DNA from: Allonocardiopsis opalescens
GTDB lineage: Bacteria; Actinomycetota; Actinomycetes; Streptosporangiales; Streptosporangiaceae
DNA length: 64,000 nucleotides
Assembly: GCF_003002095.1 (NCBI RefSeq)
Contig: NZ_PVZC01000008.1
Span: 124,001 to 188,000 of the forward strand
Reading direction: 5' to 3'
Position 1 is the first letter of the stretch. Every line of letters begins with the position of its first letter. Under the pieces are notes generated by a model that saw only the letters and a program-made list of their open reading frames with translations, had not been told where the DNA came from and ran no database searches. Both the position numbers and the translations under genes were made by a program. Shown here piece by piece: positions 1 to 9,042 of the stretch.

Positions 1-28
1 TGCCGCCGCGGTCCGGGTGATCTCGCCC

Positions 29-50
29 GGCCGCCGCCGTGACGGCGGCC
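29..50. terminator. Hairpin before the first gene, possible terminator
   Basis: GGCCGCCG and CGGCGGCC form a perfect 8-bp stem around a 6-nt loop, upstream of the first complete gene. It has no T-run, as is usual in very GC-rich actinomycetes. It probably ends a gene lying left of the window. Confidence 0.35.
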
Positions 51-142
51 CGGTGGCGGGGTAGTGGCCGCGCGATCCGGGCCCGTGTGTGCGGGACGGA
101 GTGGACCTGGGGCCGCGTGGTCGCGGCCGAGAAGGAGGAGAC

Positions 143-535
143 GTGTCTGTGATCCCGTCCGAGCGAGAGGACATCCTGCACAAGCTCGCGTTCGCGCACA
201 TCGCGACGATCGGGCCGAACGGCGAGCCGCAGTCGAGTCCGGTGTGGTTCGAGTGGGACGGCACCTTCGTGAAGTTCAGTCAGACCTCGACAAGGCAGAA
301 GTTCCGGAACCTCGAACGGGACCCCCGGATCGCGCTGTCGGTGCACGACCCGGACAATCCGTATCGGTATCTGGAGATCCGGGGCCGGGTGGAGCGCTTC
401 GACCGCGACCACGGCGACGCGTTCATCAACGCGATGGCCAAGAAGTACCTGGGCGAGGACGTGTACCCGTGGGCGCAGCCCGGCGACGAGCGGCACGTGG
501 TGGTGGTGCGGCCGGAGCACACGACGCAGCAGTGA
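143..535 (+). CDS. PPOX-class pyridoxamine 5'-phosphate oxidase / F420-dependent family protein
   Basis: Protein of 130 residues with the split-barrel FMN/F420-binding fold of the PPOX class. It opens with helix 'EREDILHKLAFAHIATI', then the typical 'GPNGEPQSSPVWFEWDG' strand pair, 'TRQKFRNLERDPRIALSV', and a final segment common in actinobacterial TIGR03618-like members. These small cytoplasmic enzymes usually bind F420 or FMN and reduce or oxidise small molecules; the substrate cannot be read from sequence. The start is GTG at 143, four bases after AAGGAGG; a second GTG six bases later is also possible. An upstream in-frame ATG at 89 lacks a ribosome site and adds an unconserved extension. 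It appears monocistronic. Confidence 0.85.
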   Translation: MSVIPSEREDILHKLAFAHIATIGPNGEPQSSPVWFEWDGTFVKFSQTSTRQKFRNLERDPRIALSVHDPDNPYRYLEIRGRVERFDRDHGDAFINAMAKKYLGEDVYPWAQPGDERHVVVVRPEHTTQQ

Positions 536-601
536 ACAGGGCACCGGGCGGTCCGCCGGCTCGGCCGCGGACCGCCCGGTGTGCCCGGGCGCACAAGGGA
601 A

Positions 602-646
602 CGATATTGCGTTATCGATTGAAAACACTAATATTGCCCGATAACG
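602..646 (+). promoter_or_regulatory. Promoter and inverted-repeat operator for the TetR gene
   Basis: An AT-rich island in GC-rich DNA. CGTTATCG at 610-617 and CGATAACG at 639-646 are a perfect inverted repeat, and ATATTGC occurs at both 604-610 and 631-637. A -35-like TTGCGT (607-612) and -10-like TAATAT (629-634), 16 bp apart, lie inside the repeat. A TetR-family gene starts 82 bp downstream, so autorepression is the simplest reading. Confidence 0.55.
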
Positions 647-727
647 ACGTGGCGCGGCGGGCCGGTCCTGTCCGCGCTTCGCCGTGTTCGGGGCCGGCTC
701 GGGGCGAGCACAGGGGGACGGGGAGCC

Positions 728-1402
728 ATGGGTGTGCACGCGGCGGCGGGCGGAGCCGTGTCCGCTGAGCCTCCGGAGGGCGCCGACTCCCCCGCCCGCG
801 GCCGCCGGCGCTTCTCCGACGTGGTGGCGGCGGAGATCCTGGACGCGGCGCTGGCCGAGTTCGCCGCGCACGGCTTCGAGGGTGCGTCCACCCGCGCGAT
901 CGCGCAGCGGGCCGGTGCGCACCAGCCGCAGATCAACTACTACTTCTCCACCAAGGAAGCGCTCTGGCGCGCCGCGATGGACCGGCTCTTCGCGGAGCTC
1001 GGCGAGGTCCTCGACGGGCTGGACATCGCGGGCGACCCGCAGGCGCACGCCGTCACGGCGCTGCGCAGGTTCGCGCGCTTCGCCGCCAGGCGCCCGGAGC
1101 TGCACCAGATCATGTCGCTGGAGTCCACCTCCGACTCCGCGCGACTGCGCTGGCTGACCGAGCGCCACGTCCGGCCGCTCTACGACCTCTTCGTGCACGC
1201 CTGGACCCGGATGCGCGCGGCCGGGGTCACCGTCGACCTGGATCCCCCGCGCGCCTTCCACCTGCTCGTCGCCTTCGGCGCCGTCCCGTTCGCGCAGGCG
1301 CCGTGGCTGCGAATGGTGACCGGTGTCGAGCCCTCGCGCCAGGAGTGGGCCGACGAGCACGCCGACCGCCTGATCGCCCTGCTGCTGCCCGGGCTCGCCT
1401 GA
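728..1402 (+). CDS. TetR/AcrR family transcriptional regulator
   Basis: Protein of 224 residues. Residues about 28-75 form the TetR DNA-binding domain: 'AAEILDAALAEFAAHGFEGASTRAIAQRAGAHQPQINYYFSTKEALW' in outline, with the hallmark YYxxKExL after the recognition helix. The rest is an all-helical ligand-binding and dimer domain of a CerR-like type with a C-terminal TetR_C extension. It lies in the same direction as, and 81 bp before, an MMPL transporter, so it probably represses itself and that transporter in response to a lipophilic ligand. A promoter with inverted repeats lies just upstream. ATG at 728 follows GGGGAG; the first 25 residues are low-complexity and a later start is possible. 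Confidence 0.9.
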   Translation: MGVHAAAGGAVSAEPPEGADSPARGRRRFSDVVAAEILDAALAEFAAHGFEGASTRAIAQRAGAHQPQINYYFSTKEALWRAAMDRLFAELGEVLDGLDIAGDPQAHAVTALRRFARFAARRPELHQIMSLESTSDSARLRWLTERHVRPLYDLFVHAWTRMRAAGVTVDLDPPRAFHLLVAFGAVPFAQAPWLRMVTGVEPSRQEWADEHADRLIALLLPGLA

Positions 1403-1483
1403 TCCCGTGAGCCAGCGCCCCGCCCCCCGGCCGGCCCGCCTCCTCGGGCCCGCCACCCGACCCGACCCGAGGTAACTCCTTCG

Positions 1484-3985
1484 ATGGCTGCACTCCTGTA
1501 CCGGCTGGGCCGCTTCTCCTACCGGCGCCGCTGGATCGTGCTCGGCGCCTGGATGGCGACGCTGGTGGTGCTCGGCCTGGCCGCGCTGGCCTTCCGCGGC
1601 CCCACCGAGGACTCCTTCACCATCCCCGGCACCGAGTCCCAGCGCACGCTGGACATGCTGGACCAGCGCTTCCCCGAGCGCAGCGGCGGCAGCGCCCGCG
1701 CGGTCTTCCAGGTGCCCGCCGGCGCCGACGTCACCGACGAGCGCTACCAGGAGGCCATCGCCGCGTCGGTGGCCGAGATGGAGGACGTCGACGGCGTCGA
1801 GTCGGCCATGGACCCCTTCGGCCTGGTGGAGACGGCGCGGCAGACCTATGACGAGGAGATCGACGCCGCCATCGCCGACGCGCAGGCCCAGGCCCGCGAG
1901 ACGGCGCGCGACATGGTGCGCGAGGCCGCCCGCGAGCAGGCGTCCGCGCAGATCCCGGAGGGCACCCCCGACCGCGAGCAGCTGCTGGAGTTCGCCGAGT
2001 CGCAGGCCCTCCAGCAGGCCGGAGCCGACGCCGAGAGGCAGGCCGAGGAGGAGGCCGAGCGCCAGGTGCTGGAGCGGGCGCCCGCCTTCGATGAGGACGA
2101 GGTACTCGACCAGATCCCGCTGCTGTCCGACGACCGCACGGTGGCGCTGGTGCAGGTGCAGTTCTCCGACCCCGAGGGCTCGGTGCCCCCGGAGGTGGTG
2201 CACGCGCTGCTGGAGACCGGCGACGCCGCCCGCGACGCCGGCATGGTCGTGGAGTTCAGCGGCCAGTCGATCATCTCCGCCGACGCCACCGCCATCCACG
2301 GCGGCGAGGCGCTGGGCCTCGCGGTCGCGCTGGTCGTGCTGATCGTGAACTTCGGGGTGCTGATCGCGGCCGGGCTGCCGATCCTGGTGGCGCTGGTGGG
2401 TGTGGGGGTCGGCATGGCGCTGCTGTTCGCGGCGTCCAGCCTGATCGAGCTGTCGAGCACCGCGCCGATCCTGGCGGTGATGCTCGGTCTGGCCGTCGGC
2501 ATCGACTACGCCCTGTTCGTGCTCTCCCGGCACCGTCAGCAGCTGCTGGACGGCATGGACCCCGAGGAGTCGACGGCCCGCAGTATCGCGACGGCGGGCA
2601 GTGCGGTGGTCTTCGCCGGGGTCACGGTGATGATCGCGCTGCTCGGCCTCACCCTGGTGGGCATCCCCTTCCTCGGCATCATGGGCGTGGCCGCGTCGGT
2701 CACCGTGCTGGTGTCGGTGCTGGTCGCCATCACCCTGCTCCCGGCGCTGCTCGGCTTCGCCGGGACGCGCATCGGCGCGCTGCGGGTGCCGGTGCTGGCC
2801 AGGCGGGCGGAGGCGGCGGTGCGCAGCGCGGACACGCTGGGCGCCCGCTGGGTGCGGGCGGTCATCCGCTTCCCGCTGGTGACGGTGCTCGCGGTGCTGG
2901 TCGTGCTCGGCGCCGCCATCATCCCCGTCATGGACATGCGGCTCGGCCTGCCCAACGAGGAGTCCAGCCCGGCCGAGTCCACCCAGCACCGCGCCTACGA
3001 CATCGTCACCGAGGGCTTCGGCGCCGGCTTCAACGCGCCGCTGCTGGTGGTCGCCGACCTCACCCGCTCGCACGAGCCGCAGGAGGCGGCCGAGGAGACC
3101 ATCGAGCGGCTGGACGCGCTCGACGGCGTGGCCGACGTCCAGGGCCCCGAGTACAACACGCCCGAGAACGCCGCGATGATCACCGTCATCCCCGAGCACG
3201 GGCCGTCGGATCTGGCCACCGAGGACCTGCTGCACGACATCCGCGCGATGGCCGACGAGCTGCGGGCCGACACCGACGTGGCGATCTCGGTGGCCGGGTC
3301 CACGGCCATCGCCATCGACGTGTCCGAACGGCTGGGCGAGGCGCTGCCGGTCTTCCTCGGTGTGGTGGTCGGGCTCGCGCTCATCCTGATGATGATCGTC
3401 TTCCGCTCGATCGTGGTACCGATCAAGGCGGCGGTGGGCTTCGTGCTCAGCGCCGGTGCCGCGCTCGGCCTGACCGTGCTGGTGTTCCAGTGGGGCGTCG
3501 GCGCCGAACTGCTCGGGGTGACCAGCACGCCCACGCTGCTGGCCTTCATGCCCTCACTGCTGATCGGCACCCTGTTCGGCCTGGCGATGGACTACGAGGT
3601 CTTCCTGGTGTCGCGGATGCGCGAGGAGTTCGTGCACGGCGCCGACGCCCGCGGCGCGATCGTCACCGGCTTCCGCCAGGGCTCCCGCGTCGTGACGGTG
3701 GCCGCCGTTATCATGATCTCGGTCTTCGCCGCCTTCGTCTTCGGCGACAACACCACCATCCAGCCGATCGCCTTCGCCCTCGCCGTCGGCGTCTTCCTGG
3801 ACGCCTTCCTGGTCAGAATGGTGCTGGTCCCCGCCGTGATGGCCGTGTTCGGCCGCAGCACCTGGTGGCTCCCGCGCTGGCTGGACCGCCTGCTGCCCAA
3901 TGTCGACATCGAGGGCGAGAACCTGCGCCCCGAGACCGCACCCCGGCACGCCACCCGCGAACCGGAACCGGCCGCCCGGAGCTGA
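1484..3985 (+). CDS. MMPL/RND family transporter
   Basis: Protein of 833 residues, the usual size of actinobacterial MMPL exporters. An N-terminal membrane segment follows 'RRRWIVLGAW', then a large extracytoplasmic loop rich in Ala/Glu/Gln helix (residues about 115-210), then a five-segment sterol-sensing-like block containing 'VGIDYALFVLSRHRQQL'. The architecture repeats in the second half, with 'FGLAMDYEVFLVSRMREEF' as the equivalent proton-relay segment. The GxDYxxFxxSR pair is diagnostic for the family. Members export lipids, siderophores or drugs using the proton gradient. It lies 81 bp after the TetR gene, its likely regulator. ATG at 1484 is preceded by GAGG. Confidence 0.93.
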   Translation: MAALLYRLGRFSYRRRWIVLGAWMATLVVLGLAALAFRGPTEDSFTIPGTESQRTLDMLDQRFPERSGGSARAVFQVPAGADVTDERYQEAIAASVAEMEDVDGVESAMDPFGLVETARQTYDEEIDAAIADAQAQARETARDMVREAAREQASAQIPEGTPDREQLLEFAESQALQQAGADAERQAEEEAERQVLERAPAFDEDEVLDQIPLLSDDRTVALVQVQFSDPEGSVPPEVVHALLETGDAARDAGMVVEFSGQSIISADATAIHGGEALGLAVALVVLIVNFGVLIAAGLPILVALVGVGVGMALLFAASSLIELSSTAPILAVMLGLAVGIDYALFVLSRHRQQLLDGMDPEESTARSIATAGSAVVFAGVTVMIALLGLTLVGIPFLGIMGVAASVTVLVSVLVAITLLPALLGFAGTRIGALRVPVLARRAEAAVRSADTLGARWVRAVIRFPLVTVLAVLVVLGAAIIPVMDMRLGLPNEESSPAESTQHRAYDIVTEGFGAGFNAPLLVVADLTRSHEPQEAAEETIERLDALDGVADVQGPEYNTPENAAMITVIPEHGPSDLATEDLLHDIRAMADELRADTDVAISVAGSTAIAIDVSERLGEALPVFLGVVVGLALILMMIVFRSIVVPIKAAVGFVLSAGAALGLTVLVFQWGVGAELLGVTSTPTLLAFMPSLLIGTLFGLAMDYEVFLVSRMREEFVHGADARGAIVTGFRQGSRVVTVAAVIMISVFAAFVFGDNTTIQPIAFALAVGVFLDAFLVRMVLVPAVMAVFGRSTWWLPRWLDRLLPNVDIEGENLRPETAPRHATREPEPAARS

Positions 3986-4048
3986 CCGTTTCGACATCCC
4001 CCGCCCGCCCAGGGGGGCGACCCCATAACCCGATTCTTCCGCCGTGAG

Positions 4049-4066
4049 GCGCCTGCCGCCAGGCGC
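4049..4066 (+). terminator. Hairpin after the MMPL gene
   Basis: GCGCCTG and CAGGCGC form a 7-bp stem with a 4-nt loop, 63 bp after the transporter stop codon. A candidate rho-independent-like terminator without a T-run. Confidence 0.4.
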
Positions 4067-4156
4067 TACCGGCGGGTTGTGGAAAGTCGCCCCCGCGGGC
4101 GCGGACTGTGGACGGCGGCTTGCGCCGAGGATCCGGTCCGTGCTGGGTGCCGCCCC

Positions 4157-4199
4157 CGCCGCCGGACCGCCGCTCCCCTGCGGCGGCGGTCCGGCGGCG
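4157..4199. terminator. Strong bidirectional terminator between convergent genes
   Basis: A perfect 17-bp inverted repeat (4157-4173 with 4183-4199) around a 9-nt loop. It lies 11 bp from the end of the leftward GH51 gene and between it and the rightward MMPL gene, so it can serve both. Confidence 0.7.
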
Positions 4200-4210
4200 A
4201 GGGCTGAGGC

Positions 4211-5722
4211 TCAGCCTCCGGTGGAGAGTTCCAGGATGCTCCACGACACCGGCGGGACGACCACGGTCACCCGGCCGTCCTCGGTGTGGACCTCGGTGTT
4301 GGGGCGGGGCGCGACGCGGTCGGGCCGCTCGGCGGTGTTGGCGGCATAGGGGTCGGGGTCGGACAGGGTGCGGCAGCGGGCCGGGCCGGTGGGGGCCAGG
4401 GCGCGGGCGTCGATCTCTACGGTGGCCGGGGTGTCGGTGGAGCGGTTGACCAGGAAGACGGCGGCGCGGCCGTGCTCGGCGTCGTGGGTGGCCACCGCGT
4501 CGACCAGCGGGACGGTGCCGTGGCGCCCGGTGGCGGCCGAGGGCGACACCGGGACGGTGCGCAGCACCTGGCCGGTGGCGGCGCGGGCGGTCTCGGCGAA
4601 GGGGTGGAAGATCGTCTGCCGCCAGGCGGGGCCGCCCGGCTCGGTCATGATCGGGGCGATCACGTTGACGAGCTGCGCCTGGCAGGCGGCGGTCACCCGG
4701 TCGCTGTGGCGCAGCAGCGAGATGAGCAGGCTGCCGACCACCACGGCGTCGGCCGCGTGGTAGTGGTCCTCCAGCTGGCGCGGCGCCACCGGCCAGTCGC
4801 TCGGCGGGCCCTGGTCGTGCCAGCGCGACTGGTACCAGACGTTCCACTCGTCGAAGGACAGCTGGATCCTCTTCGGGCTGCGCAGCCGCGCGCCGACGGC
4901 GTCGGCGGTGGCGACCACCGCCTCGATGAAGGCGTCCATGTCGGCGGCCGAGGCCAGGAAGCTCGCCAGGTCGCCGTCGTGCTCCTGGTAGTAGGCGTGC
5001 AGCGAGATGTAGTCGACGACCTCGTAGGTCTCCTCCAGCACCGCCGCCTCCCAGGCGCCGAAGGTCGGCATGCTCAGGTGCGAGCTGCCGCAGGCGACCA
5101 GCTCCAGGTCCGGCTGGGCCATCCGCATGGCGCGGGCGGTCTCCGCCGCCAGCCGCCCGTACTCGCGCGCGGTCTTGTGGCCCACCTGCCAGGGCCCGTC
5201 CATCTCGTTGCCCAGGCACCACATCCGGATGCCGTGCGGCTCCGGCGAGCCGTTGGCGATCCGCTGGTCCGACAGGCTGGTGCCGGACGGGTGGTTGGCG
5301 TACTCCAGCACGTCCAGCGCCTCCAGCACGCCGCGGGTGCCCAGGTTCACCGCCATCATCGGCTCCACGCCCGCCTTGCGGGCCCAGCGGACGAACTCGT
5401 CCAGGCCGACCTCGTTGGTCTCGGTGACGTGCCAGGCCAGGTCGCGCCGGACCGGCCTGCGCTCGCGCGGGCCCACGCCGTCCTCCCAGCGGTAGCCCGA
5501 CACGAAGTTGCCGCCCGGGTAGCGCACGGTCGACACCCCCAGCTCCCGGGTCAGCTCCAGCACGTCGCGGCGGAAGCCGTCCTCGTCGGCGGTCGGGTGG
5601 CCCGGCTCGTAGATGCCGGTGTAGACGCAGCGGCCCAGGTGCTCCACGAACGAGCCGAAGGTGCGCCGCTGGACCGGGCCTACGCGCAGCGCCGGGTCGA
5701 GGGTGATCGTCGCCTTGTGCAC
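4211..5722 (-). CDS. GH51 alpha-L-arabinofuranosidase (intracellular)
   Basis: Protein of 503 residues, the normal length for GH51 arabinofuranosidases of bacteria. The N-terminal strand 'TFGSFVEHLGRCVYTGIY' and 'VSTVRYPGGNFVSGYRWED' are family signatures. Glu173 in 'WCLGNEMDG' is the expected acid/base and Glu292 in 'LSFDEWNVWY' the expected nucleophile. There is no signal peptide, so it acts in the cytoplasm on imported arabino-oligosaccharides, releasing L-arabinose. It is the last gene of a leftward operon after a lipoprotein and two permeases, 75 bp after the second permease gene. The product of the transporter is thus likely arabinan or arabinoxylan fragments. Confidence 0.93.
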   Translation of the reverse strand: MHKATITLDPALRVGPVQRRTFGSFVEHLGRCVYTGIYEPGHPTADEDGFRRDVLELTRELGVSTVRYPGGNFVSGYRWEDGVGPRERRPVRRDLAWHVTETNEVGLDEFVRWARKAGVEPMMAVNLGTRGVLEALDVLEYANHPSGTSLSDQRIANGSPEPHGIRMWCLGNEMDGPWQVGHKTAREYGRLAAETARAMRMAQPDLELVACGSSHLSMPTFGAWEAAVLEETYEVVDYISLHAYYQEHDGDLASFLASAADMDAFIEAVVATADAVGARLRSPKRIQLSFDEWNVWYQSRWHDQGPPSDWPVAPRQLEDHYHAADAVVVGSLLISLLRHSDRVTAACQAQLVNVIAPIMTEPGGPAWRQTIFHPFAETARAATGQVLRTVPVSPSAATGRHGTVPLVDAVATHDAEHGRAAVFLVNRSTDTPATVEIDARALAPTGPARCRTLSDPDPYAANTAERPDRVAPRPNTEVHTEDGRVTVVVPPVSWSILELSTGG

Positions 5723-5797
5723 GGTTGTCTGCTCTCCCTTTCTCGGGGTCGGGTCATCGCCGCGGCGCGGCGAGCGGTTGCGGAGGCGGTGGGGGTG

Positions 5798-6667
5798 TCA
5801 CTTCAGCCCGGCATCGGTGACGCCGCGCACGACCTGGCGCTGGAACAGCATGAAGACGATGATCAGCGGCAGCGCGCCGAGCAGGGCGGCGGCCATGTTC
5901 TGCGCGTAGAGGATGCCGTAGGAGCTCTGCACCGTGCCCAGCCCCACCGGCACCGTCATCAGCGCCGGGTCGGTGGTCGCCACGAAGGGCCACAGGAAGT
6001 TGTTCCACGACTGCACGAAGGTGTAGATGCCGACGGCGGCCAGCACGGGCGCCGACATCGGCAGCATCACGCTCCACAGCACCCGCAGGTGCCCGGCGCC
6101 GTCGACGCGGGCGGCCTCGACGTAGTCGCGCGGGATGCCGTCGAAGAAGCGCTTGAGGATGAAGAGCATGACCGGCGCGGCCACCTGGGGCAGTGCCACG
6201 CCCCAGTAGGTGTCCACCAGCCCGATCGCGGTCATCTGGTCGAACAGCGGCACGATCAGCACCTGCGGCGGCACCATGATCCCGGCCAGCAGCACGCCGA
6301 AGACCCACCGGTCGCCCGGGAAACGGGTGCGGGAGAAGCCGTAGGCGGCCAGGGTGCACACGGCCAGGGTCAGCGCGGTGACCAGCACCGATACCACGGT
6401 GCTGTTGAGGGTCCAGCGGAGCAGGTCGCCCCGGGCCAGCACACTGCGGTACGCCTCGAAGGTCGGCTCCAGCGGCAGCCAGTTGATCGGCACGGCCGTG
6501 GTCTCGGCCTCGGGCTTGAAGGACGTGCTCAGCGCCCACAGCAGCGGGATCAGCCAGGTGACGGCCAGGAACAGCCCGGCGACGGTCACGGCGGCGCCCC
6601 CGAGGGTGATCCTGGGGCGGCGGGCCCGGCGGCGCGCGGCGGCCGGTGCGGCGGCGACGGCGGTCAT
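5798..6667 (-). CDS. Carbohydrate ABC transporter permease (MalG type)
   Basis: Protein of 289 residues with six predicted membrane helices. The cytoplasmic coupling motif of binding-protein-dependent permeases is present as 'YVEAARVDGAGHLRVLWSVMLPM' in outline (EAA-G-P loop). The C-terminus 'VRGVTDAGLK' is typical of the MalG subfamily. The ATG at 6667 overlaps the end of the upstream permease gene by 4 bp, which implies translational coupling. It forms the membrane channel with the neighbouring MalF-type permease and works with the lipoprotein encoded first in the operon. No ATPase gene is nearby, so a shared MsiK-type ATPase is assumed. Confidence 0.92.
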   Translation of the reverse strand: MTAVAAAPAAARRRARRPRITLGGAAVTVAGLFLAVTWLIPLLWALSTSFKPEAETTAVPINWLPLEPTFEAYRSVLARGDLLRWTLNSTVVSVLVTALTLAVCTLAAYGFSRTRFPGDRWVFGVLLAGIMVPPQVLIVPLFDQMTAIGLVDTYWGVALPQVAAPVMLFILKRFFDGIPRDYVEAARVDGAGHLRVLWSVMLPMSAPVLAAVGIYTFVQSWNNFLWPFVATTDPALMTVPVGLGTVQSSYGILYAQNMAAALLGALPLIIVFMLFQRQVVRGVTDAGLK

Positions 6668-7617
6668 CGGCTCTCCTCCTTCCGGACGAACAGCCGGAAC
6701 TGGGCGATGGAGACGATCACGATCACCGCGAAGAACATGTAGGACACGGCGGACGCGTAGCCGATCCGCATGCTGGGGAACCCGCTCTCGAAGATGTACT
6801 GGATGATCGGGCGGGCCGCGTAGTCGGGGCCGCCGGTGCCGTCGGTCATCAGGTAGACCTGGTCGAAGATCTTCAGCGACGCGACCAGCTGGAGCATCAC
6901 CACCAGCGCGGTGGTGCGGCCCAGCAGCGGCAGGGTGATGCTCACCAGCCGCCGCCAAGGGCCCGCGCCGTCCAGCGCCGCCGCCTCGTACACGTGCGCC
7001 GGGATGCCCTGCAGGGCGGCCAGGTACAGCAGGTAGTTGAAGCCCACCGTCCACCAGACGGTGGTGATGACGACGGACAGCAGCACCATGTCCGCGTCCG
7101 ACAGCCAGCCCACCTCGGCCAGCCCCAGCGCGGTCAGGCCGCTGTTGACCAGGCCGAATCCGGGCTGGTACATCCACTCCCAGACCAGCGCCACCACCGC
7201 CACCGGGATGAGGAAGGGCGCGAAGAACGAGAAGCGCAGGAACCAGCCGACCCGGCGGGCCCGGTCGGTGAGCAGCGCCATGCCGAGGCCGATCGCGACC
7301 AGCGGCGGGGTGCTCAGCGCGGTGAACACCAGGGTGTTCCACAGCGACGACCACACCGCAGGGTCGGCCACCAGCTCCGCCCAGTTGTCCAGGCCGACGA
7401 AGGAGGTCGCGTCGCGGCCGAGGCTGCGGTCGGTGAAGCCGGTGAGCAGGCCCGACACCATCGGCCAGAGCAGGAAGAGGGCATAGAGGGCGGCGAAGGG
7501 CAGAACGAACCACAGGCCGGCCCAGGAGGTCCGGCGGCGGTTCGGGCTTCGGTCCCGGGCCGCGCCCGCGGCGGGCGGTACGGCCGCGGCCGGCGTGACG
7601 CCGGCGTGCGTGGTCAT
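6664..7617 (-). CDS. Carbohydrate ABC transporter permease (MalF type)
   Basis: Protein of 317 residues with six membrane helices; the first is 'GLWFVLPFAALYALFLLWPMV'. The EAA-type loop is 'VYEAAALDGAGPWRRLVSITLPLL' in outline. The N-terminal 35 residues are a basic, Pro/Ala-rich cytoplasmic tail. I chose ATG at 7617, because upstream codons in frame overlap the lipoprotein gene. The gene starts 25 bp after that gene and ends in a 4-bp overlap with the second permease. Together they should import arabinosides for the GH51 enzyme at the operon end. Confidence 0.92.
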   Translation of the reverse strand: MTTHAGVTPAAAVPPAAGAARDRSPNRRRTSWAGLWFVLPFAALYALFLLWPMVSGLLTGFTDRSLGRDATSFVGLDNWAELVADPAVWSSLWNTLVFTALSTPPLVAIGLGMALLTDRARRVGWFLRFSFFAPFLIPVAVVALVWEWMYQPGFGLVNSGLTALGLAEVGWLSDADMVLLSVVITTVWWTVGFNYLLYLAALQGIPAHVYEAAALDGAGPWRRLVSITLPLLGRTTALVVMLQLVASLKIFDQVYLMTDGTGGPDYAARPIIQYIFESGFPSMRIGYASAVSYMFFAVIVIVSIAQFRLFVRKEESR

Positions 7618-7642
7618 TCGGACTCCTTGGGGACGGCGCCGG

Positions 7643-8965
7643 TCACACGGGAGAGGGGGTGTCGACGAGCTGCTGGGCGGCCTGCCTGAAGCGGGCCAGC
7701 GCCTGCTCGGGGGTGGTGGCGCCGCTGAACACGCCGCTGAAGATGGAGGCGGCGTCGTTCTGGAGCGGGGCGGCGGAGCCGCTGAACCAGGCGTCGGGGT
7801 CGAACTGCGCGTCGCGCACGGCGTCGCGGTAGTCCGACTGGGGGCGCAGGTCCAGGTAGGCGGGGTCCTCGGTGACCGGCAGGTAGGCGGGCACGTGCCC
7901 GCCCCCGGCCCAGGTGATGCTGTGCTGGAGCATCCAGGCGGCGTACTCCACGGCGGCACGCACGGCGGCGTCGTCGGGGGTGCGGCGGTGCGGGAGCACG
8001 AAGGCGTGCGAGTCGCCGCGGGTCAGCGGCTCGCCGAAGATGCCCTGGAGCGGCCGCATCCCGAAGTCCAGTCCGGCCGTCTCGAAGGTCGCGACCTCCC
8101 AGTTGCCCTGGATGCACAGGCCGGCGACCTCGTTGGTGAAGTTCGCGGCGGTGGCCGGGCCGTTGGAGTCGGTCGGCGCCAGCCCCTCCTCGGCCAGCCG
8201 GCGCAGGAAGTCCAGCACCTCGAGCGCGCGGTCGTCGTCCATCGTGACCTGGCCGCCGTCGAAGCTCATGTCCCCGCCGGCCTGCCGGTACAGCGACCAG
8301 AACAGGTTCCAGGCGCCGTAGGTGTCCAGGCTGACGCCGACCTGCCCGGTCACGTCCCGCACCGCGCGCAGCATCTCGGTGAAGTCCTCGGTGCCGGTCG
8401 TCTCGATCAGCCGGCCGTCGGAGTCGAGCACGCCGGCCTGCTCGCAGATCGTCCGGTTGTAGTAGGTGACGATGAGGTGGGTGTCCAGCGGGATGGCGTA
8501 CAGCCGCCCGTCCACCAGGCAGTTGTTCCAGATGTTGGGCAGCACGGTCTGCTCGGTGACGCCGTACTCGGCGAGCAGGTCGGTGGGGACCGGGTCGATC
8601 AGCCGGTCGATGCCCAGGCCGCGCAGCCGCGACAGGTGGATCGTGGCGATGTCGCAGGCCCGGCCGCCGGCCGCGCCCATCAGGAACTTGGTGTAGTACG
8701 GGATGCCCCACAGGTAGGTGGTGGGGCGCAGCTCGATCTCGGGGTGCTCGCGGCGGTACAGGTCGTGCATCTCCACCATGCGGGCGCCGTCGCCGCCGGT
8801 GAACAGGTTCCACTGGCGCAGCGCGCGGCGGCCCGACGCGGCGTCGGCCACCGAGCCGCAGCCCGCCAGGCCCAGGCCGGCCGCCGCCAGCGAGCCGGCC
8901 AGCAGCGTCCGCCTGCTCAAGGGGTAAGGCCCCGGTCTGCGGGGCGGGCCGGTGGTGTCGTGCAT
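7643..8965 (-). CDS. Sugar-binding lipoprotein of ABC transporter (arabinoside type)
   Basis: Protein of 440 residues. The N-terminus has a twin-arginine-like motif 'LSRRTLL' (residues 16-22) followed by a lipobox ending in Cys36 ('LAGC'), so export may be Tat-dependent with lipid anchoring at Cys36. The rest is an extracellular solute-binding protein family 1 fold: 'EMHDLYRREHPEIEL', 'DTHLIVTYYNRTICEQAGV' and 'FLRRLAEEGLAP'. It captures the sugar and delivers it to the two permeases that follow. The ATG at 8965 has GAGGAG upstream. Two lac-type operators lie 62 and about 290 bp upstream. Confidence 0.92.
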   Translation of the reverse strand: MHDTTGPPRRPGPYPLSRRTLLAGSLAAAGLGLAGCGSVADAASGRRALRQWNLFTGGDGARMVEMHDLYRREHPEIELRPTTYLWGIPYYTKFLMGAAGGRACDIATIHLSRLRGLGIDRLIDPVPTDLLAEYGVTEQTVLPNIWNNCLVDGRLYAIPLDTHLIVTYYNRTICEQAGVLDSDGRLIETTGTEDFTEMLRAVRDVTGQVGVSLDTYGAWNLFWSLYRQAGGDMSFDGGQVTMDDDRALEVLDFLRRLAEEGLAPTDSNGPATAANFTNEVAGLCIQGNWEVATFETAGLDFGMRPLQGIFGEPLTRGDSHAFVLPHRRTPDDAAVRAAVEYAAWMLQHSITWAGGGHVPAYLPVTEDPAYLDLRPQSDYRDAVRDAQFDPDAWFSGSAAPLQNDAASIFSGVFSGATTPEQALARFRQAAQQLVDTPSPV

Positions 8966-9026
8966 GGAGGTCTCCTCGGCGGGGCGGGCGGGTCGGGTCG
9001 AGGGTTTCGTGCGGCGGCGCAGCCGA

Positions 9027-9042
9027 TTGTTAGCGCTAACAA
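9027..9042 (-). promoter_or_regulatory. LacI-type operator, downstream copy
   Basis: TTGTTAGCGCTAACAA is a perfect 16-bp palindrome with the central AGCGCT typical of LacI-family operators. It sits 62 bp upstream of the lipoprotein start, inside the presumed 5' untranslated region. The remaining bases of the 8966-9416 interval hold only the second operator with its promoter and a terminator. Confidence 0.75.

Noticed and set aside
2-64. Possible 3' end of a coding frame entering from the left edge
   Set aside because: The frame has GC-rich third positions but only 20 codons are visible and nothing is recognisable, so it cannot be told from chance.
4286-6742. 818-codon plus-strand frame across GH51 and permease genes
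   Set aside because: Antisense low-complexity translation; the minus strand encodes complete, motif-bearing proteins.
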